From: Mucilaginibacter flavus | Lineage (GTDB): Bacteria > Bacteroidota > Bacteroidia > Sphingobacteriales > Sphingobacteriaceae | Length of the DNA stretch: 64,000 nucleotides | Assembly (NCBI RefSeq): GCF_030409315.1 | Contig: NZ_JAUFPS010000041.1 | Coordinates: 186,001 to 250,000 of the forward strand | Direction of reading: 5' to 3' | In this document: positions 53,253-62,887 of the stretch, one piece after another | Numbering within the stretch: the stretch's first letter is position 1 | Layout of the letters: the number at the start of each line of letters is the position of its first letter | Notes under the pieces: model-generated | Database searches by the model: none | Told to the model about the DNA's origin: nothing | Seen by the model: the letters and a program-made list of their open reading frames with translations, nothing else | Position numbers and translations under genes: made by a program

Positions 53253-54422
53253 ATGAAAAAGATATTATTTATCTGCGGCATTGGTTTGGGCGTGTTTGCC
53301 ATTAACTCATGCAAGCAGGATAAACTTGGTCCCGTTACAAAGGATAATGTTGCACCAGGCCCCGTAAGCAACGTAAAAATTGAAAACCTTCATGGCGCGG
53401 CAAAACTAACTTACCAGGTACCCAGCGATGCCGATTTATTATACGTAAAGGCATCTTATATCACAAAAAAGGGAGAGGTGCGCGAAACCAAGGTAAGCAG
53501 GTACAACAGCGATTTAACCGTTGTAGGTTTTGGCGATACCAGCGCTTACCAGGTAACCATGTACGCGGTTGATAAAAGCGAAAACGTATCGAGTCCCTTA
53601 GTGGTTACGGTACATCCGCTTACACCATCGGTAAAAATTGTACGTGATAGTTTGGTGGTAACGCCCGATTTTGGCGGCATCAATGTTAAGTTTTCAAACA
53701 GTACCGAGGAAAGCCTGGCTATTGTTGTTTTAACTAATGACTCGCTTAAGCAATTCTCACCCATCAATACCGACTATACCAGCCTTAAAAAAGGTGATTT
53801 CTCAACCCGTGGTTTGCCATCAACCCCAACTAAGTTTGGTGTATTTGTGCGCGATAGGTGGGGTAATTTATCAGATACACTGATAGTTACCGTTACGCCT
53901 TTGTTTGAACAATTGCTTGACAGAACCCAAATGAAGGGCGTGGTATTGCCAACCGATGCGCCGTTGGGCTACAATGGTAACATTGCCGGTCTATTTGACG
54001 GTAACACACAGGACGGTTTTTACCATAGCGGTGATGCCGCCCGTATGCCGCAATGGTTTACTTATGATATGGGAGTAACCGCCAAATTAAGCCGCCTGGC
54101 CTGGTTTATGCGCCCGGGATACTTTTACACCTTACATAACCCGCGTGTGGTAGAAATATGGGGATCAAACAACCCCAACCCCGATGGCAGTTTTGATGGT
54201 AGCTGGACACTTTTAACCACGCATACCCAAATTAAACCGTCTGGTTTACCAGAAGGACAGCTTTCGCAGGCCGATATTGATGCCGCCAATGCCGGCGAAA
54301 CAATCACATTCCCGTTAAATACGCCTAAGGTGCGCTACATCAGGTTTAAAACGCTGCAAAACTGGTCGAACGGTACTTATGTGAATTTTTATGAGATTAT
54401 GATGTGGGGCGATACACATTAA
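53253..54422 (+). CDS. PUL lipoprotein with C-terminal discoidin-like domain (1)
   Basis: A 389-residue lipoprotein (Cys20, NSCKQD). The N-terminal half has two fibronectin-type domains in the DUF4959/DUF5126 style (GPVSNVKIENLHGAAKLTY; TPSVKIVRDSLVV). The last 160 residues form an F5/8 type C-like beta sandwich (AGLFDGNTQDGFYHSG, WFTYDMG, VEIWGSN, VRYIRFKTL). These are common as surface glycan-binding partners in SusC/SusD operons. The ATG at 53253 starts at the signal peptide. The neighbouring gene is a paralogue sharing the C-terminal IKPSGLPEGQLSQADID pattern. Confidence 0.82.
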   Translation: MKKILFICGIGLGVFAINSCKQDKLGPVTKDNVAPGPVSNVKIENLHGAAKLTYQVPSDADLLYVKASYITKKGEVRETKVSRYNSDLTVVGFGDTSAYQVTMYAVDKSENVSSPLVVTVHPLTPSVKIVRDSLVVTPDFGGINVKFSNSTEESLAIVVLTNDSLKQFSPINTDYTSLKKGDFSTRGLPSTPTKFGVFVRDRWGNLSDTLIVTVTPLFEQLLDRTQMKGVVLPTDAPLGYNGNIAGLFDGNTQDGFYHSGDAARMPQWFTYDMGVTAKLSRLAWFMRPGYFYTLHNPRVVEIWGSNNPNPDGSFDGSWTLLTTHTQIKPSGLPEGQLSQADIDAANAGETITFPLNTPKVRYIRFKTLQNWSNGTYVNFYEIMMWGDTH

Positions 54423-54442
54423 TTAACCATCAATTTGAAATT

Positions 54443-55651
54443 ATGAAAACGATAAAATATTTTGCGCTGTTGTGTATGTTGGGCGTGCTTACCTGGCTAA
54501 GCTCATGTACCAAAACAACAGGCGACGCGTATAAGAAATACGAAAAAGGCGGCGAGATCACCTATCCCGGCCGGGCCGACTCGGTATTGGTAAACTCGGG
54601 CTACAACAAAGTGAGGGTTTCGGTGGTTTTGGGCAATGATCCTTTGGTTACCAAAGTAAAAATTTACTGGAACAACCAGTTAGATTCCATAGAATCGCCG
54701 GTTACACATACCACCGGTAAGGATACTGCCAAAATAATTATCCCCAACTTAACAGAGGGCAATTATAACTTTACAGTTTACACTTATGATAGCCAAAACC
54801 ATAAATCGGTAGTAAGCAACGCTTCGGGTGTGGTTTATGGGCCAAGTTACCTGGCATCGTTAACTAACCGCACTTTAAAATCGCTGGTTCCATCTGCCGA
54901 TGGCAATAAAATTGAAATTGCCTGGGGCGCGGCTGCCGGTGGGGAATTGGGTATTGAAGTTAACTATATTGCCCTAAGCGGCGCTGCTAAAACAATTATA
55001 GTACCGCCAACAATAACCAATACCGAACTACCCGATTTTAAAGAAAGTACACAGCTTACTTACCGATCATTATATAAACCTGATTCTTCGGCCTTCGAAA
55101 CTTTTTCGCCGGCTTTATCGTCAGTTACCCTGCCTAAATTTGAAAGGGAGCTATCAAAAGCCAACTTTAAAATAGTAATACTGCCAACGGATATATTAGA
55201 AGGGGGTTACGGCTGGTTGGAAAATTATTTATGGGATGAAAACTATAATCCTCCAGGCTTTGCAACTCAATCCCAAATCCCATGCTGGTTTACTTTTGAT
55301 GCTGGTGAATCAACAGCGATAGATAGATTTAAAGTTTGGCAGGCCAATGACAGGTTGTACGATTTGCAGAATGTTAAAACATTTGAACTATACGGCAGTA
55401 ATAGTCCGGCATCTGACGGCAGCTGGGCCAGCTGGACTAAAATTGGTTCATACAGTTCTGTTAAACCATCTGGCTTACCCGTCGGGCAAATGACACAGGC
55501 CGATATTGATTTTGCCAAAGCAGGTGAGGAGTTTACCGCACCGAATGGTACGGCCAAATTCAGATATTTCCGTTTTAAACTGCTCACTAACTGGGGCGGC
55601 GGCGATTTCATGACCATGGAAGAGTTTTCGTTTTACACCAGGGATAGGTAG
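54443..55651 (+). CDS. PUL lipoprotein with C-terminal discoidin-like domain (2)
   Basis: A 402-residue lipoprotein (LSSC, Cys22). Its N-terminal domain is of the DUF4998 type (GRADSVLVNSGYNKVRVSV); the C-terminal half is discoidin-like (WFTFDAGESTAIDRFKVWQ, FELYGSNSP, FRYFRFKLLTNW). The string VKPSGLPVGQMTQADID repeats the upstream paralogue, so the C-terminal domains arose by duplication. Likely a glycan-binding partner of the SusC/SusD pair. Last gene of the operon before a repeat-rich gap. Confidence 0.82.
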   Translation: MKTIKYFALLCMLGVLTWLSSCTKTTGDAYKKYEKGGEITYPGRADSVLVNSGYNKVRVSVVLGNDPLVTKVKIYWNNQLDSIESPVTHTTGKDTAKIIIPNLTEGNYNFTVYTYDSQNHKSVVSNASGVVYGPSYLASLTNRTLKSLVPSADGNKIEIAWGAAAGGELGIEVNYIALSGAAKTIIVPPTITNTELPDFKESTQLTYRSLYKPDSSAFETFSPALSSVTLPKFERELSKANFKIVILPTDILEGGYGWLENYLWDENYNPPGFATQSQIPCWFTFDAGESTAIDRFKVWQANDRLYDLQNVKTFELYGSNSPASDGSWASWTKIGSYSSVKPSGLPVGQMTQADIDFAKAGEEFTAPNGTAKFRYFRFKLLTNWGGGDFMTMEEFSFYTRDR

Positions 55652-55719
55652 TGAGCTGTAAGGTTCAAATGAAGCGAGTTAGGGGATTTGCAATCCCTTT
55701 TTTTGGGGAAGAAGGCAAT

Positions 55720-55905
55720 GTCATTAAGTTAAGGATTTTCTCCCCCATAGGGGGTAGAGCTTTGTAGAAAAAACAAGAGATAATGCTCCATGCCGTAGGT
55801 ACGGAACCTGTGTAGCGTACCTACGGCACGCAAAAATATTAATTTTCGCATGCTACAAAGCTTTTGCTCCGATGGAGCAACCTGTCAATCTCTTAACTTA
55901 ATGAC
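55720..55905. repeat. Nested inverted-repeat element (MITE-like)
   Basis: A 186-base symmetric element with three nested inverted pairs: outer GTCATTAAGTTAAG (55720-55733/55892-55905), middle AGCTTTGTAG (55758-55767/55853-55862), and inner TGCCGTAGGTACG (55791-55803/55816-55828). The symmetry at three levels shows one large cruciform rather than unrelated hairpins. No open frame. Confidence 0.75.
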
Positions 55906-55938
55906 ATCGGTGGAAGGCGGAGGTATGGGTTTAATCAA

Positions 55939-56034
55939 TTATTCATTCCTTCGTTTCTCGTCGGTTTTAGAAAGTTCTTCGCGAATTTGCGCACATCTCA
56001 ACCGCATCCATTTCGGTTGGAGGGAATTAAAAAA
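55939..56034 (-). pseudogene. Coding-like fragment next to the repeat
   Basis: The minus strand reads NSLQPKWMRLRC, then AQIREELSKTDEKRRNE and a stop (55941-55939). The composition is protein-like (amphipathic, charged helix), but no upstream frame of normal length exists: the frame runs into the perfect palindrome at 56035-56079. It may be the tail of a lost small gene or a coding-like part of the repeat itself. Confidence 0.35.
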
Positions 56035-56079
56035 GTTTAGCAACAAAACCCGGCAACACGCCGGGTTTTGTTGCTAAAC
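56035..56079. terminator. Perfect 20-bp hairpin
   Basis: Arms GTTTAGCAACAAAACCCGGC (56035-56054) and the exact complement (56060-56079), loop AACAC, followed by CGATATTTTTTG. Strong enough to terminate transcription on the plus strand. Its word TTTAGCAAC recurs directly at 56105-56113 and 56137-56145, so the region just before the esterase gene is made of repeats. Confidence 0.75.
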
Positions 56080-56168
56080 CGATATTTTTTGTTTAGTTAA
56101 TCAATTTAGCAACAAGTATTAAGGTAAGATGCTAACTTTAGCAACCAATAAATAACAAAACCAACCCT

Positions 56169-58145
56169 ATGATTAAACCCATTTTAAATACAGCGCTTGC
56201 TTTGTTGTGCACGTTACAGCTTGCCCAGGCAAAAGTTACCCTGCCATCTGTCTTTAGCGATAACATGGTTTTACAGCAAAAAACTAAAGCCGCCATATGG
56301 GGCAAGGCTGATGCCGGTAAAACGGTAACCATTACTACAACCTGGTCTGGTAAAAAATATACCGCTATTACCGGTGCCGATGGCAGCTGGAAAATAAAAG
56401 TGGCTACACCATCATACGGTGGCCCGTATACCATTACCATATCTGATGGGGAAGCCATTGAATTAAAAAATGTATTGATAGGAGAGGTGTGGGTTTGCTC
56501 GGGCCAATCGAACATGGAAATGCCGCTGGCGGGCTGGGGCAAGATCAATAATTACGAAAAAGAAATAGCCGATGCCAATTATCCAAACATCCGGCTTTTG
56601 CGCCTGGTGCAGGTAACGAGTAACGTTCCTTTGGCTGATGCTAAAGTTGCCAACGGGGGATGGACGGAATGTTCACCAACTTATGTTGCCGATTTTTCGT
56701 CGGTAGCTTATTTTTTTGCAAGGGAGGTGTATAAAAAAACAAATATCCCTGTCGGCGTAATTAATACTTCATGGGGAGGTACCATAGCGGAAGCCTGGAC
56801 AAGCGGGCCGGCACTGAAAACTATGCCCGATTTTGCCGATGCCGCCGCCAAAATTGAAACCGAGAATTTAGCCGATGCCCAAAAAGAATACCAGGTAAAA
56901 ATTCAGGAATGGCAAAGTCTTATTACTCAAAAAGATTCGGGTTATAGCGAGGGCAAAGCCAAATGGATAGGGCAGGATCAGGATGTATCCAAATGGCGCG
57001 AAATGGTTTTACCTGGCTTTTTAGAAAAAACACTTTCTAATTTTGATGGTGTACTTTGGTTTCATAAAAAAGTAGTTGTGCCCGATAGCTGGGCAGGTAA
57101 ACCACTTAAACTGAGTTTGGGATCTATTGACGATGCCGACATTACCTGGTTTAATGGCGAAAAGGTTGGCGAAACCAATAATTATCTTGCTCCAAGGGTT
57201 TACACCATTCCGGGTAACCTGGTTAAGGCCGGCGAGAATATCATCAACGTAAGGGTATATGATGGTGCCGGCAATGGTGGTTTTTACAGCGATGCCAAAC
57301 AATTATTCCTGGCTAATGATGCTGGCGAACAAATACCGCTGAGCGGTGCATGGCCATATCGTATCGGGTTAAACTTAAGGGATATGCCGTCGTTTCCTAC
57401 AGATCCTAAAAGCCCTAACCGGCCAACCATGATATTTAATGCCATGATTAATCCGTTTACCCAGTTTGCCATTAAAGGGGCTATCTGGTACCAGGGTGAA
57501 TCAAACACCGGTAGGGCATATCAGTACAGGGATTTGTTCCCAACCATGATTAAAGACTGGCGTAAGCAATGGGATAGGGGCGATTTCCCTTTTTACTTTG
57601 TGCAATTGGCCAATTACTACTATACCCAAACTCAACCCGGCGCATCTGACTGGGCCGAATTACGTGAAGCACAACTCAGAACCTTGTCCCTGCCAAACAC
57701 CGGTATGGCCGTAGCCATTGATTTGGGTGGTTTTGATATTCACCCCAAAAATAAACAGGAAGTAGGGCGCAGGTTAGGGCTTGTAGCGCTGGCCAAAACG
57801 TATGGCGAAAACATAGATTATTCTGGTCCAATTTTTAAGAAGTTTTCGGTAGATAAAGATAAGGTCACCCTCTCATTCCAATTTGCTACCGGCGGGCTTA
57901 AAACTCCCGATGGCCAACCCATCAAGGGCTTCGCCATTGCCGGTGCCGACCAGAAGTTTTACTGGGCCGATGCTACAATAGTGGGCGATAAGGTAGTAGT
58001 GAGTAGTCCGCAGGTAACCGAACCGGTGGCGGTAAGGTATGCCTGGGGTATTAACCCGGTATGTAATTTATACAACGGGGCCAATTTACCCGCATCACCT
58101 TTCCGTACGGATGACTGGCCTGGCATCACCTTTAATAAAAAGTAA
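56169..58145 (+). CDS. Sialate O-acetylesterase-like enzyme
   Basis: A 658-residue exported esterase (signal peptide ending LAQA). The two-part SASA layout is seen: an N-terminal beta domain, then VCSGQSNMEMP with the nucleophile Ser114, an inserted beta-galactosidase-type jelly-roll domain (LWFHKKVVVPDSWAG, about 290-375), WYQGESNTG, and the Asp-His pair in GGFDIHPKNKQE. Such enzymes remove acetyl groups from sialic acid or from acetylated xylan and pectin. It follows the SusC/SusD operon and probably clears acetyl groups from the same glycan. Confidence 0.92.
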   Translation: MIKPILNTALALLCTLQLAQAKVTLPSVFSDNMVLQQKTKAAIWGKADAGKTVTITTTWSGKKYTAITGADGSWKIKVATPSYGGPYTITISDGEAIELKNVLIGEVWVCSGQSNMEMPLAGWGKINNYEKEIADANYPNIRLLRLVQVTSNVPLADAKVANGGWTECSPTYVADFSSVAYFFAREVYKKTNIPVGVINTSWGGTIAEAWTSGPALKTMPDFADAAAKIETENLADAQKEYQVKIQEWQSLITQKDSGYSEGKAKWIGQDQDVSKWREMVLPGFLEKTLSNFDGVLWFHKKVVVPDSWAGKPLKLSLGSIDDADITWFNGEKVGETNNYLAPRVYTIPGNLVKAGENIINVRVYDGAGNGGFYSDAKQLFLANDAGEQIPLSGAWPYRIGLNLRDMPSFPTDPKSPNRPTMIFNAMINPFTQFAIKGAIWYQGESNTGRAYQYRDLFPTMIKDWRKQWDRGDFPFYFVQLANYYYTQTQPGASDWAELREAQLRTLSLPNTGMAVAIDLGGFDIHPKNKQEVGRRLGLVALAKTYGENIDYSGPIFKKFSVDKDKVTLSFQFATGGLKTPDGQPIKGFAIAGADQKFYWADATIVGDKVVVSSPQVTEPVAVRYAWGINPVCNLYNGANLPASPFRTDDWPGITFNKK

Positions 58146-58158
58146 TTATTATAAAACT

Positions 58159-58194
58159 AAAAACCCTTCCCGGCTATAACCAGGAAGGGTTTTT
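58159..58194. terminator. Bidirectional hairpin terminator
   Basis: Perfect 12-base stem AAAAACCCTTCC (58159-58170) and GGAAGGGTTTTT (58183-58194). Both flanks are suited to termination; it lies 13 bases after the esterase stop and directly after the end of the convergent small gene. Confidence 0.88.
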
Positions 58195-58196
58195 GT

Positions 58197-58658
58197 TTAC
58201 TTCTGAAACTGGTTGTTGAGCAACTGCTCCCAGTCTTTAGCTTGCTGTTCAAGCTGTTTTAGAGCAAGTTCGTTATCCATAAACTGCTCATAAAACGGAA
58301 TGCTGCAAACCAGGCGGTTAACAGGATCTGCCACTTGCAGTATTATTGATTTTACCGCATTGCCGTTCATGCTTTTAAGCACATAGCAGCGTGCGGCCTT
58401 GCTCAAATCATTAATAGCAATACCTTCCGCCGAGCCAAACAACAGGGCTTTACCTGCTTGTGCCCAACCTATTATTTTGTTGCCAAGCAACTCGGTGCGG
58501 GTTAAACTCAATTGGTGTTCATTTGCCACGCTTTGAAGCCTTTGATTTAAAGCGGCTATGCGTTTTTGTTTTGATTTACGGGTGATGATCACCACTGGTA
58601 TAAGTACAATAGATAATAAAACGCCCGCAACCAGGGCATTTTCCGTTATATGGTTCAT
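58197..58658 (-). CDS. Small membrane-anchored hypothetical protein
   Basis: A 153-residue protein with one N-terminal membrane helix (ALVAGVLLSIVLIPVVII) followed by a basic, helical stretch (KQKRIAALNQRLQSVANEHQ) and a mixed domain ending in a second charged helix (ALKQLEQQAKDWEQLLNNQF). No recognised domain. Convergent with the esterase and separated from the next small minus-strand gene by 70 bases. Confidence 0.6.
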   Translation of the reverse strand: MNHITENALVAGVLLSIVLIPVVIITRKSKQKRIAALNQRLQSVANEHQLSLTRTELLGNKIIGWAQAGKALLFGSAEGIAINDLSKAARCYVLKSMNGNAVKSIILQVADPVNRLVCSIPFYEQFMDNELALKQLEQQAKDWEQLLNNQFQK

Positions 58659-58728
58659 GCTGATAAATTAAAATTGATAAATACGCTAATAAAAGCGCGC
58701 TAATAAAATGTAATAAAATCAGCAAGCT

Positions 58729-59070
58729 TTACCAGAAGCCGTGAAAGGGGAAAAGAATGAGCCGGTAAAACCGGGAAGTGGGTACTGTTAACCGATTATT
58801 TAAATAAAGATCAGTAACTTGGGTTAAACTAAGCGCTGTGTTTGAAGTTAAGCAAGCATCTGCCGAAGCTGTAATTTGTAACGCCGGTAAATGAATTTCG
58901 GTCCCGGTTTCGGCTATCAGTTGGTTATGATGAACACTTTGTTTAACATTAGCTGCCTCGGTTTTAGTGGTTTGTTGTTTACCGGTAGCCGCATACGCCT
59001 TTATCCCGCTTAGTTGAAAAGCGAGAATCATGATTATAAGCAGTAAGGACGTTAATAACTTACGCGGCAT
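58729..59070 (-). CDS. Small exported hypothetical protein
   Basis: A 113-residue protein with a signal-peptide-like N-terminus (LLTSLLLIIMILAFQLSGI) ending near AYAA, and no recognised domain. Two Cys-poor strand-rich segments follow (TEIHLPALQITAS, FYRLILFPFHGFW). It may be part of the same transcript as the gene at 58197-58658. Function unknown. Confidence 0.5.
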   Translation of the reverse strand: MPRKLLTSLLLIIMILAFQLSGIKAYAATGKQQTTKTEAANVKQSVHHNQLIAETGTEIHLPALQITASADACLTSNTALSLTQVTDLYLNNRLTVPTSRFYRLILFPFHGFW

Positions 59071-59469
59071 TTTACAAAGGTAAGTATTTTTAAGATGGCA
59101 GAGACGAGATATAGGATGGCATACTGGGCAAATGCATCTAAATTATTAGCGACAATAAGCCGTTATTTAAATGATAGTTAACGGGATATGCTTAGTGCCT
59201 GGCCGATATAAGCATCAAAGGATAATTTACTTTTATTGGCTGATCCGGGTTGAATACCTCATATGGCAAGGGAATGTATGTTAACCATGTAAAAAATATA
59301 AATAATTGATTATCAATTATTTATTAAAAACACATTCAAAATATGTTAAGTTATGTTAACCCTATTAAAAACGTTTACACTGGGATGGCATATTAGCTTG
59401 AAGTTCTGAGTTTTAAAATAGTGCAAGGTTTTAAAGGACAATTAAACAACCCATTAATTAATATTTGAT
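59071..59469. other. Intergenic region with an AT-rich palindrome
   Basis: About 400 AT-rich bases. The only structured part is the palindrome TAAATAATTGA-TTA-TCAATTATTTA (25 bases, 59299-59323). It is too AT-rich to be a good terminator; an operator for the gene at 59470 is possible. No gene is seen. Confidence 0.45.
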
Positions 59470-59901
59470 ATGAACGTACCAGAGCAAATTGAAAATTACA
59501 TTACCAGTCAGCCCGAACCTAAACGTAATGACATGGAGGAGTTGCACAGGCGTATCCTTAATGCTTTACCTGGATGTAAATTATGGTTCTTAGATGGTAG
59601 AAACAGCGAGAATAAAATTGTCAGCAATCCTAACATAGGTTATGGGCTTTATACCATCAAATATGCTGATGGAACAACGAGGGAATTTTATCAGATTGGC
59701 ATGAGTACCAATACAACCGGGATTTCGGTTTATATTCTTGGTATTGAAGATAAAACGTACTTAGCCCAAACTTATCGTGAAAAGTTAGGCAAAGCGAGCG
59801 TAACGGGTTATTGCATTAAATTCAAAAAATTAAAAGATATCAATATCGATGTACTTGAAGCGGCAATAAAAGACGGCGTTGAAATTACCCGTGAAAAATA
59901 A
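59470..59901 (+). CDS. DUF1801 (YdhG-like) protein
   Basis: A 143-residue cytoplasmic protein of the DUF1801 type: PKRNDMEELHRRILNALPGC at the N-terminus, WFLDGRN, and FKKLKDINIDVLEAAIKDGV at the C-terminus. Related proteins bind small ligands or frataxin-like partners; no function is established. It stands alone, with its start 10 bases after an ATATTTG word. Confidence 0.75.
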   Translation: MNVPEQIENYITSQPEPKRNDMEELHRRILNALPGCKLWFLDGRNSENKIVSNPNIGYGLYTIKYADGTTREFYQIGMSTNTTGISVYILGIEDKTYLAQTYREKLGKASVTGYCIKFKKLKDINIDVLEAAIKDGVEITREK

Positions 59902-59981
59902 ATCTTCGAGCTACGGTTTTGCTGATTCTTTATTGAGGCGGTAAATTTTTACGGCATCAAAATATTGTATATGTTTATCCG

Positions 59982-61043
59982 ATGAAATTTAGCGAAGCTG
60001 CTGGTCTGCATAATAAACAAAACATCGGTTGGATCAATAATTTACGTTTGATATCTATGTTTGCCGTGATTGTGTTGCATACCACTTCGCCATTGCTTTT
60101 CGCCATTAAAGGAACATCCCAGTGGGATTGGATCACCGGCGATATTTACAACGCGCTTGTACGTTTCGCGGTACCGGTGTTTGTGATGATTACCGGAGCC
60201 TTATCATTAAACCGCGAATATGAGCTGCGCGATTTCCTCAAAAAACGAATTGGTCGACTCATACTGCCCTTCATTTTCTGGAGCCTGGTTTATATAGGCT
60301 ACCGCCTGTATAACGAAGAGATCACCTTTACCATGGATATATGGGCCGATACCAAATTTGTTTTGCATCAGCTTATCAGTGGTAGTTATTATCATTTATG
60401 GTACGTGTATGAGTTGATGGGTTTGTACCTCATCATTCCTGTTTTAAGCAAATTTGTACAAAATGCCACCGAAAAAGAACTGCTATACTTCCTGGTGATT
60501 TGGTATTTAACCCTGATTATCGGCACGCCGTATCTTAGCAAATTCAACGCTGCTATTGATCTTCATAATTTTACGGGTTATATAGGCTACCTGGTGTTGG
60601 GATATTATCTTACTTACAAACAGTTCAACTTTCGCGCTATCCCGGTGCTTGCGGCTGTGGTATTTATATTCTTTGTGATTTTAATTACGGAAGGAACTTA
60701 TTACCTGCAGGTAAAAGACCATCAACTAAAAACCTTCTTCTATGAGCCTGTTGGCCCCGTTGTGGCTGTGTTCGCTGCAAGCGCCTTGTTGATGGCTAAA
60801 TACATTAAAGTTCAGCTTAACCCTAAGATAAAAAGCGTTTTTGATAACGCATCTAAATACACCCTGGGCATTTACCTGAGCCACGCGCTGGTGCTTAATT
60901 TTTTTGATCTGAATGATATTAACTACGCCATGTTTTCGCCTTTGATCAGCATCCCGCTGATAGCTTTGGCTTGTTTCCTGCTGGCCTGGTTGCTGGTTTA
61001 TATCATGAGTAAAATTCCCGGTGTAAAATACCTCGTGGGATAA
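59982..61043 (+). CDS. Acyltransferase-3 family membrane protein
   Basis: A 353-residue membrane acyltransferase with about ten hydrophobic segments. The N-terminal WINNLRLISMFAVIVLHTTSP holds the family's catalytic-type Arg and His, and FVMITGALSLNREYELRDFLKKR is typical of the OatA/WecH group. It moves acyl groups to sugars of surface polysaccharides or peptidoglycan. It has its own 5' region and is not visibly linked to its neighbours. Confidence 0.88.
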   Translation: MKFSEAAGLHNKQNIGWINNLRLISMFAVIVLHTTSPLLFAIKGTSQWDWITGDIYNALVRFAVPVFVMITGALSLNREYELRDFLKKRIGRLILPFIFWSLVYIGYRLYNEEITFTMDIWADTKFVLHQLISGSYYHLWYVYELMGLYLIIPVLSKFVQNATEKELLYFLVIWYLTLIIGTPYLSKFNAAIDLHNFTGYIGYLVLGYYLTYKQFNFRAIPVLAAVVFIFFVILITEGTYYLQVKDHQLKTFFYEPVGPVVAVFAASALLMAKYIKVQLNPKIKSVFDNASKYTLGIYLSHALVLNFFDLNDINYAMFSPLISIPLIALACFLLAWLLVYIMSKIPGVKYLVG

Positions 61044-61176
61044 GACAACTCGGAAAAAAATATATACTAAATCTATCGTATTTATTACACGCAGGTAAAA
61101 GTCAAAACTGTATTTTTAGCGGCATGCTATTCTTATCAAGCAGGATAGCTTCAATCCATCATCTTTACCTGTTGAT

Positions 61177-62874
61177 ATGAAAAGAATTGGTTTAGCAGTT
61201 GCAGGCTTATTATTTGCCTCGCTTTTTGTGTTTTTTACACGCCCTAAAAAGCCAACTGTAGCAAAGGTTGCAGATACCCGCCCCAACATAGTAGTGATTC
61301 TTGCCGATGATATGGGCTTTTCAGACATTGGCTGCTATGGTTCAGAAATTCATACGCCTAATATTGATTACCTTGCGGGTCATGGAATCCGTTATACCCG
61401 TTTTTATAATACCTCCCGTTGTTGTCCCACAAGGGCATCGCTTTTAACCGGGCTTTATAATCAACAGGCCGGCATCGGTAATATGACTGATGTAGAGGAT
61501 GAACCGGGTTATCTTGGTCATTTGGCCGAAAATTCTGTTACTCTTGCCGAGGTGTTGAAAGAGGCCGGCTACCATACGGCCATGTCGGGCAAATGGCATG
61601 TGAGCAATACCATCGGGCAAAAAGATCCAAAAGAACAGCAAAAATGGCTTAATCATCAAAGCTATTACCCAATATTTTCGCCATTAGCACAATATCCAAC
61701 CAATAGAGGCTTCGAAAAGTTTTTTGGTACTATTTGGGGCGTAGTTGATTATCATGATCCCTTTAGCCTGGTAAGCGGCACTACGCCCATTAAAACCGTA
61801 CCTAAAAACTATTACCATACCGATGCCATTAATGATACTGCGGTAGCTTATATCAAAGACTTTAGCAAGGATAGCAAACCGTTCTTTTTATACGTTGCCG
61901 AAAATGCCCCGCATTGGCCACTGATGGCTTTGCCAGAGGATATTGCCAGATATAAAGATACGTATAAAGTAGGGTGGGATACCATTCGCGCAAGGCGTTA
62001 TCGTAATCTGGTTAGGACCGGTATTATTGATCCTGCCAAAGCCCCGTTATCACCGCGTTTTAAAAACGAATTGAGTTGGGAAAATAATCCCGATAAAGAA
62101 TGGGATGCTGCCGCTATGGCTGTACATGCTGCTATGATTGATAGGATGGATCAGGGCATTGGTCGCATTATTAAAGCTTTAAAGGATGCCGGTAAACTTG
62201 ATAACACCCTCATTGTATTTTTGAGCGATAATGGTGCGAGTAATGAAAATTGCACTGCTTACGGCCCCGGCTTCGATCGCCCGGATCAAACCCGCACTGG
62301 CGAAAAAATTGTTTACGATATGAAAAAGCAGGTATTGCCCGGTTTGGAAACTTCGTACGCTTCCATCGGTGCCCGCTGGGCCAATGTAGCCAACACGCCG
62401 TACCGGTATTGGAAAGCCGAATCATATGAGGGAGGTGTGCATACACCGATGATTGCTTTTTGGCCTAAAGGGATTACCGTAAAAAACGGCAGTTTATCTA
62501 ACCAGTTAGGTCACGTGAAAGATTTTATGGCCACGTTTGTTGAATTGGCTAAAGCCCAATACCCGCTTACCTACAAGGGGCATGCTGTGTTACCAACCCA
62601 GGGTAAAAGCATCGCATCGTCATTTAAGGGTATTATCCGCCCCGATGAGGCTTTATTCAACGAACATTATGGCGCGCGCTATGTGCGGTATGATGGTTGG
62701 AAAGCAGTATCACTATCAAATGATACCACCTGGAATTTATACCACATTAATGCCGATGAAACTGAAATTAATGATGTAGCTCATAAATATCCCGATAAAT
62801 TAAACCGGATGGTTGGTATGTGGCACCAGTGGGCTGCTGCAAACAATGTATATCCTAAACCACATGGAAAATAA
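61177..62874 (+). CDS. Arylsulfatase
   Basis: A 565-residue sulfatase anchored or exported by an N-terminal hydrophobic segment (IGLAVAGLLFASLFVFF). The metal-binding VVILADDMGFSD and the sulfatase signature RCCPTRASLLTG are present; in C-x-P-x-R, Cys82 is the residue converted to formylglycine. SGKWHVSN and FLSDNGASNENC complete the site. This is the S1 family; it cleaves sulfate esters from glycans or aryl sulfates. The activating enzyme is not in the window. It precedes a second sulfatase by 13 bases. Confidence 0.95.
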   Translation: MKRIGLAVAGLLFASLFVFFTRPKKPTVAKVADTRPNIVVILADDMGFSDIGCYGSEIHTPNIDYLAGHGIRYTRFYNTSRCCPTRASLLTGLYNQQAGIGNMTDVEDEPGYLGHLAENSVTLAEVLKEAGYHTAMSGKWHVSNTIGQKDPKEQQKWLNHQSYYPIFSPLAQYPTNRGFEKFFGTIWGVVDYHDPFSLVSGTTPIKTVPKNYYHTDAINDTAVAYIKDFSKDSKPFFLYVAENAPHWPLMALPEDIARYKDTYKVGWDTIRARRYRNLVRTGIIDPAKAPLSPRFKNELSWENNPDKEWDAAAMAVHAAMIDRMDQGIGRIIKALKDAGKLDNTLIVFLSDNGASNENCTAYGPGFDRPDQTRTGEKIVYDMKKQVLPGLETSYASIGARWANVANTPYRYWKAESYEGGVHTPMIAFWPKGITVKNGSLSNQLGHVKDFMATFVELAKAQYPLTYKGHAVLPTQGKSIASSFKGIIRPDEALFNEHYGARYVRYDGWKAVSLSNDTTWNLYHINADETEINDVAHKYPDKLNRMVGMWHQWAAANNVYPKPHGK

Positions 62875-62887
62875 CAGTTTGGTAAAT

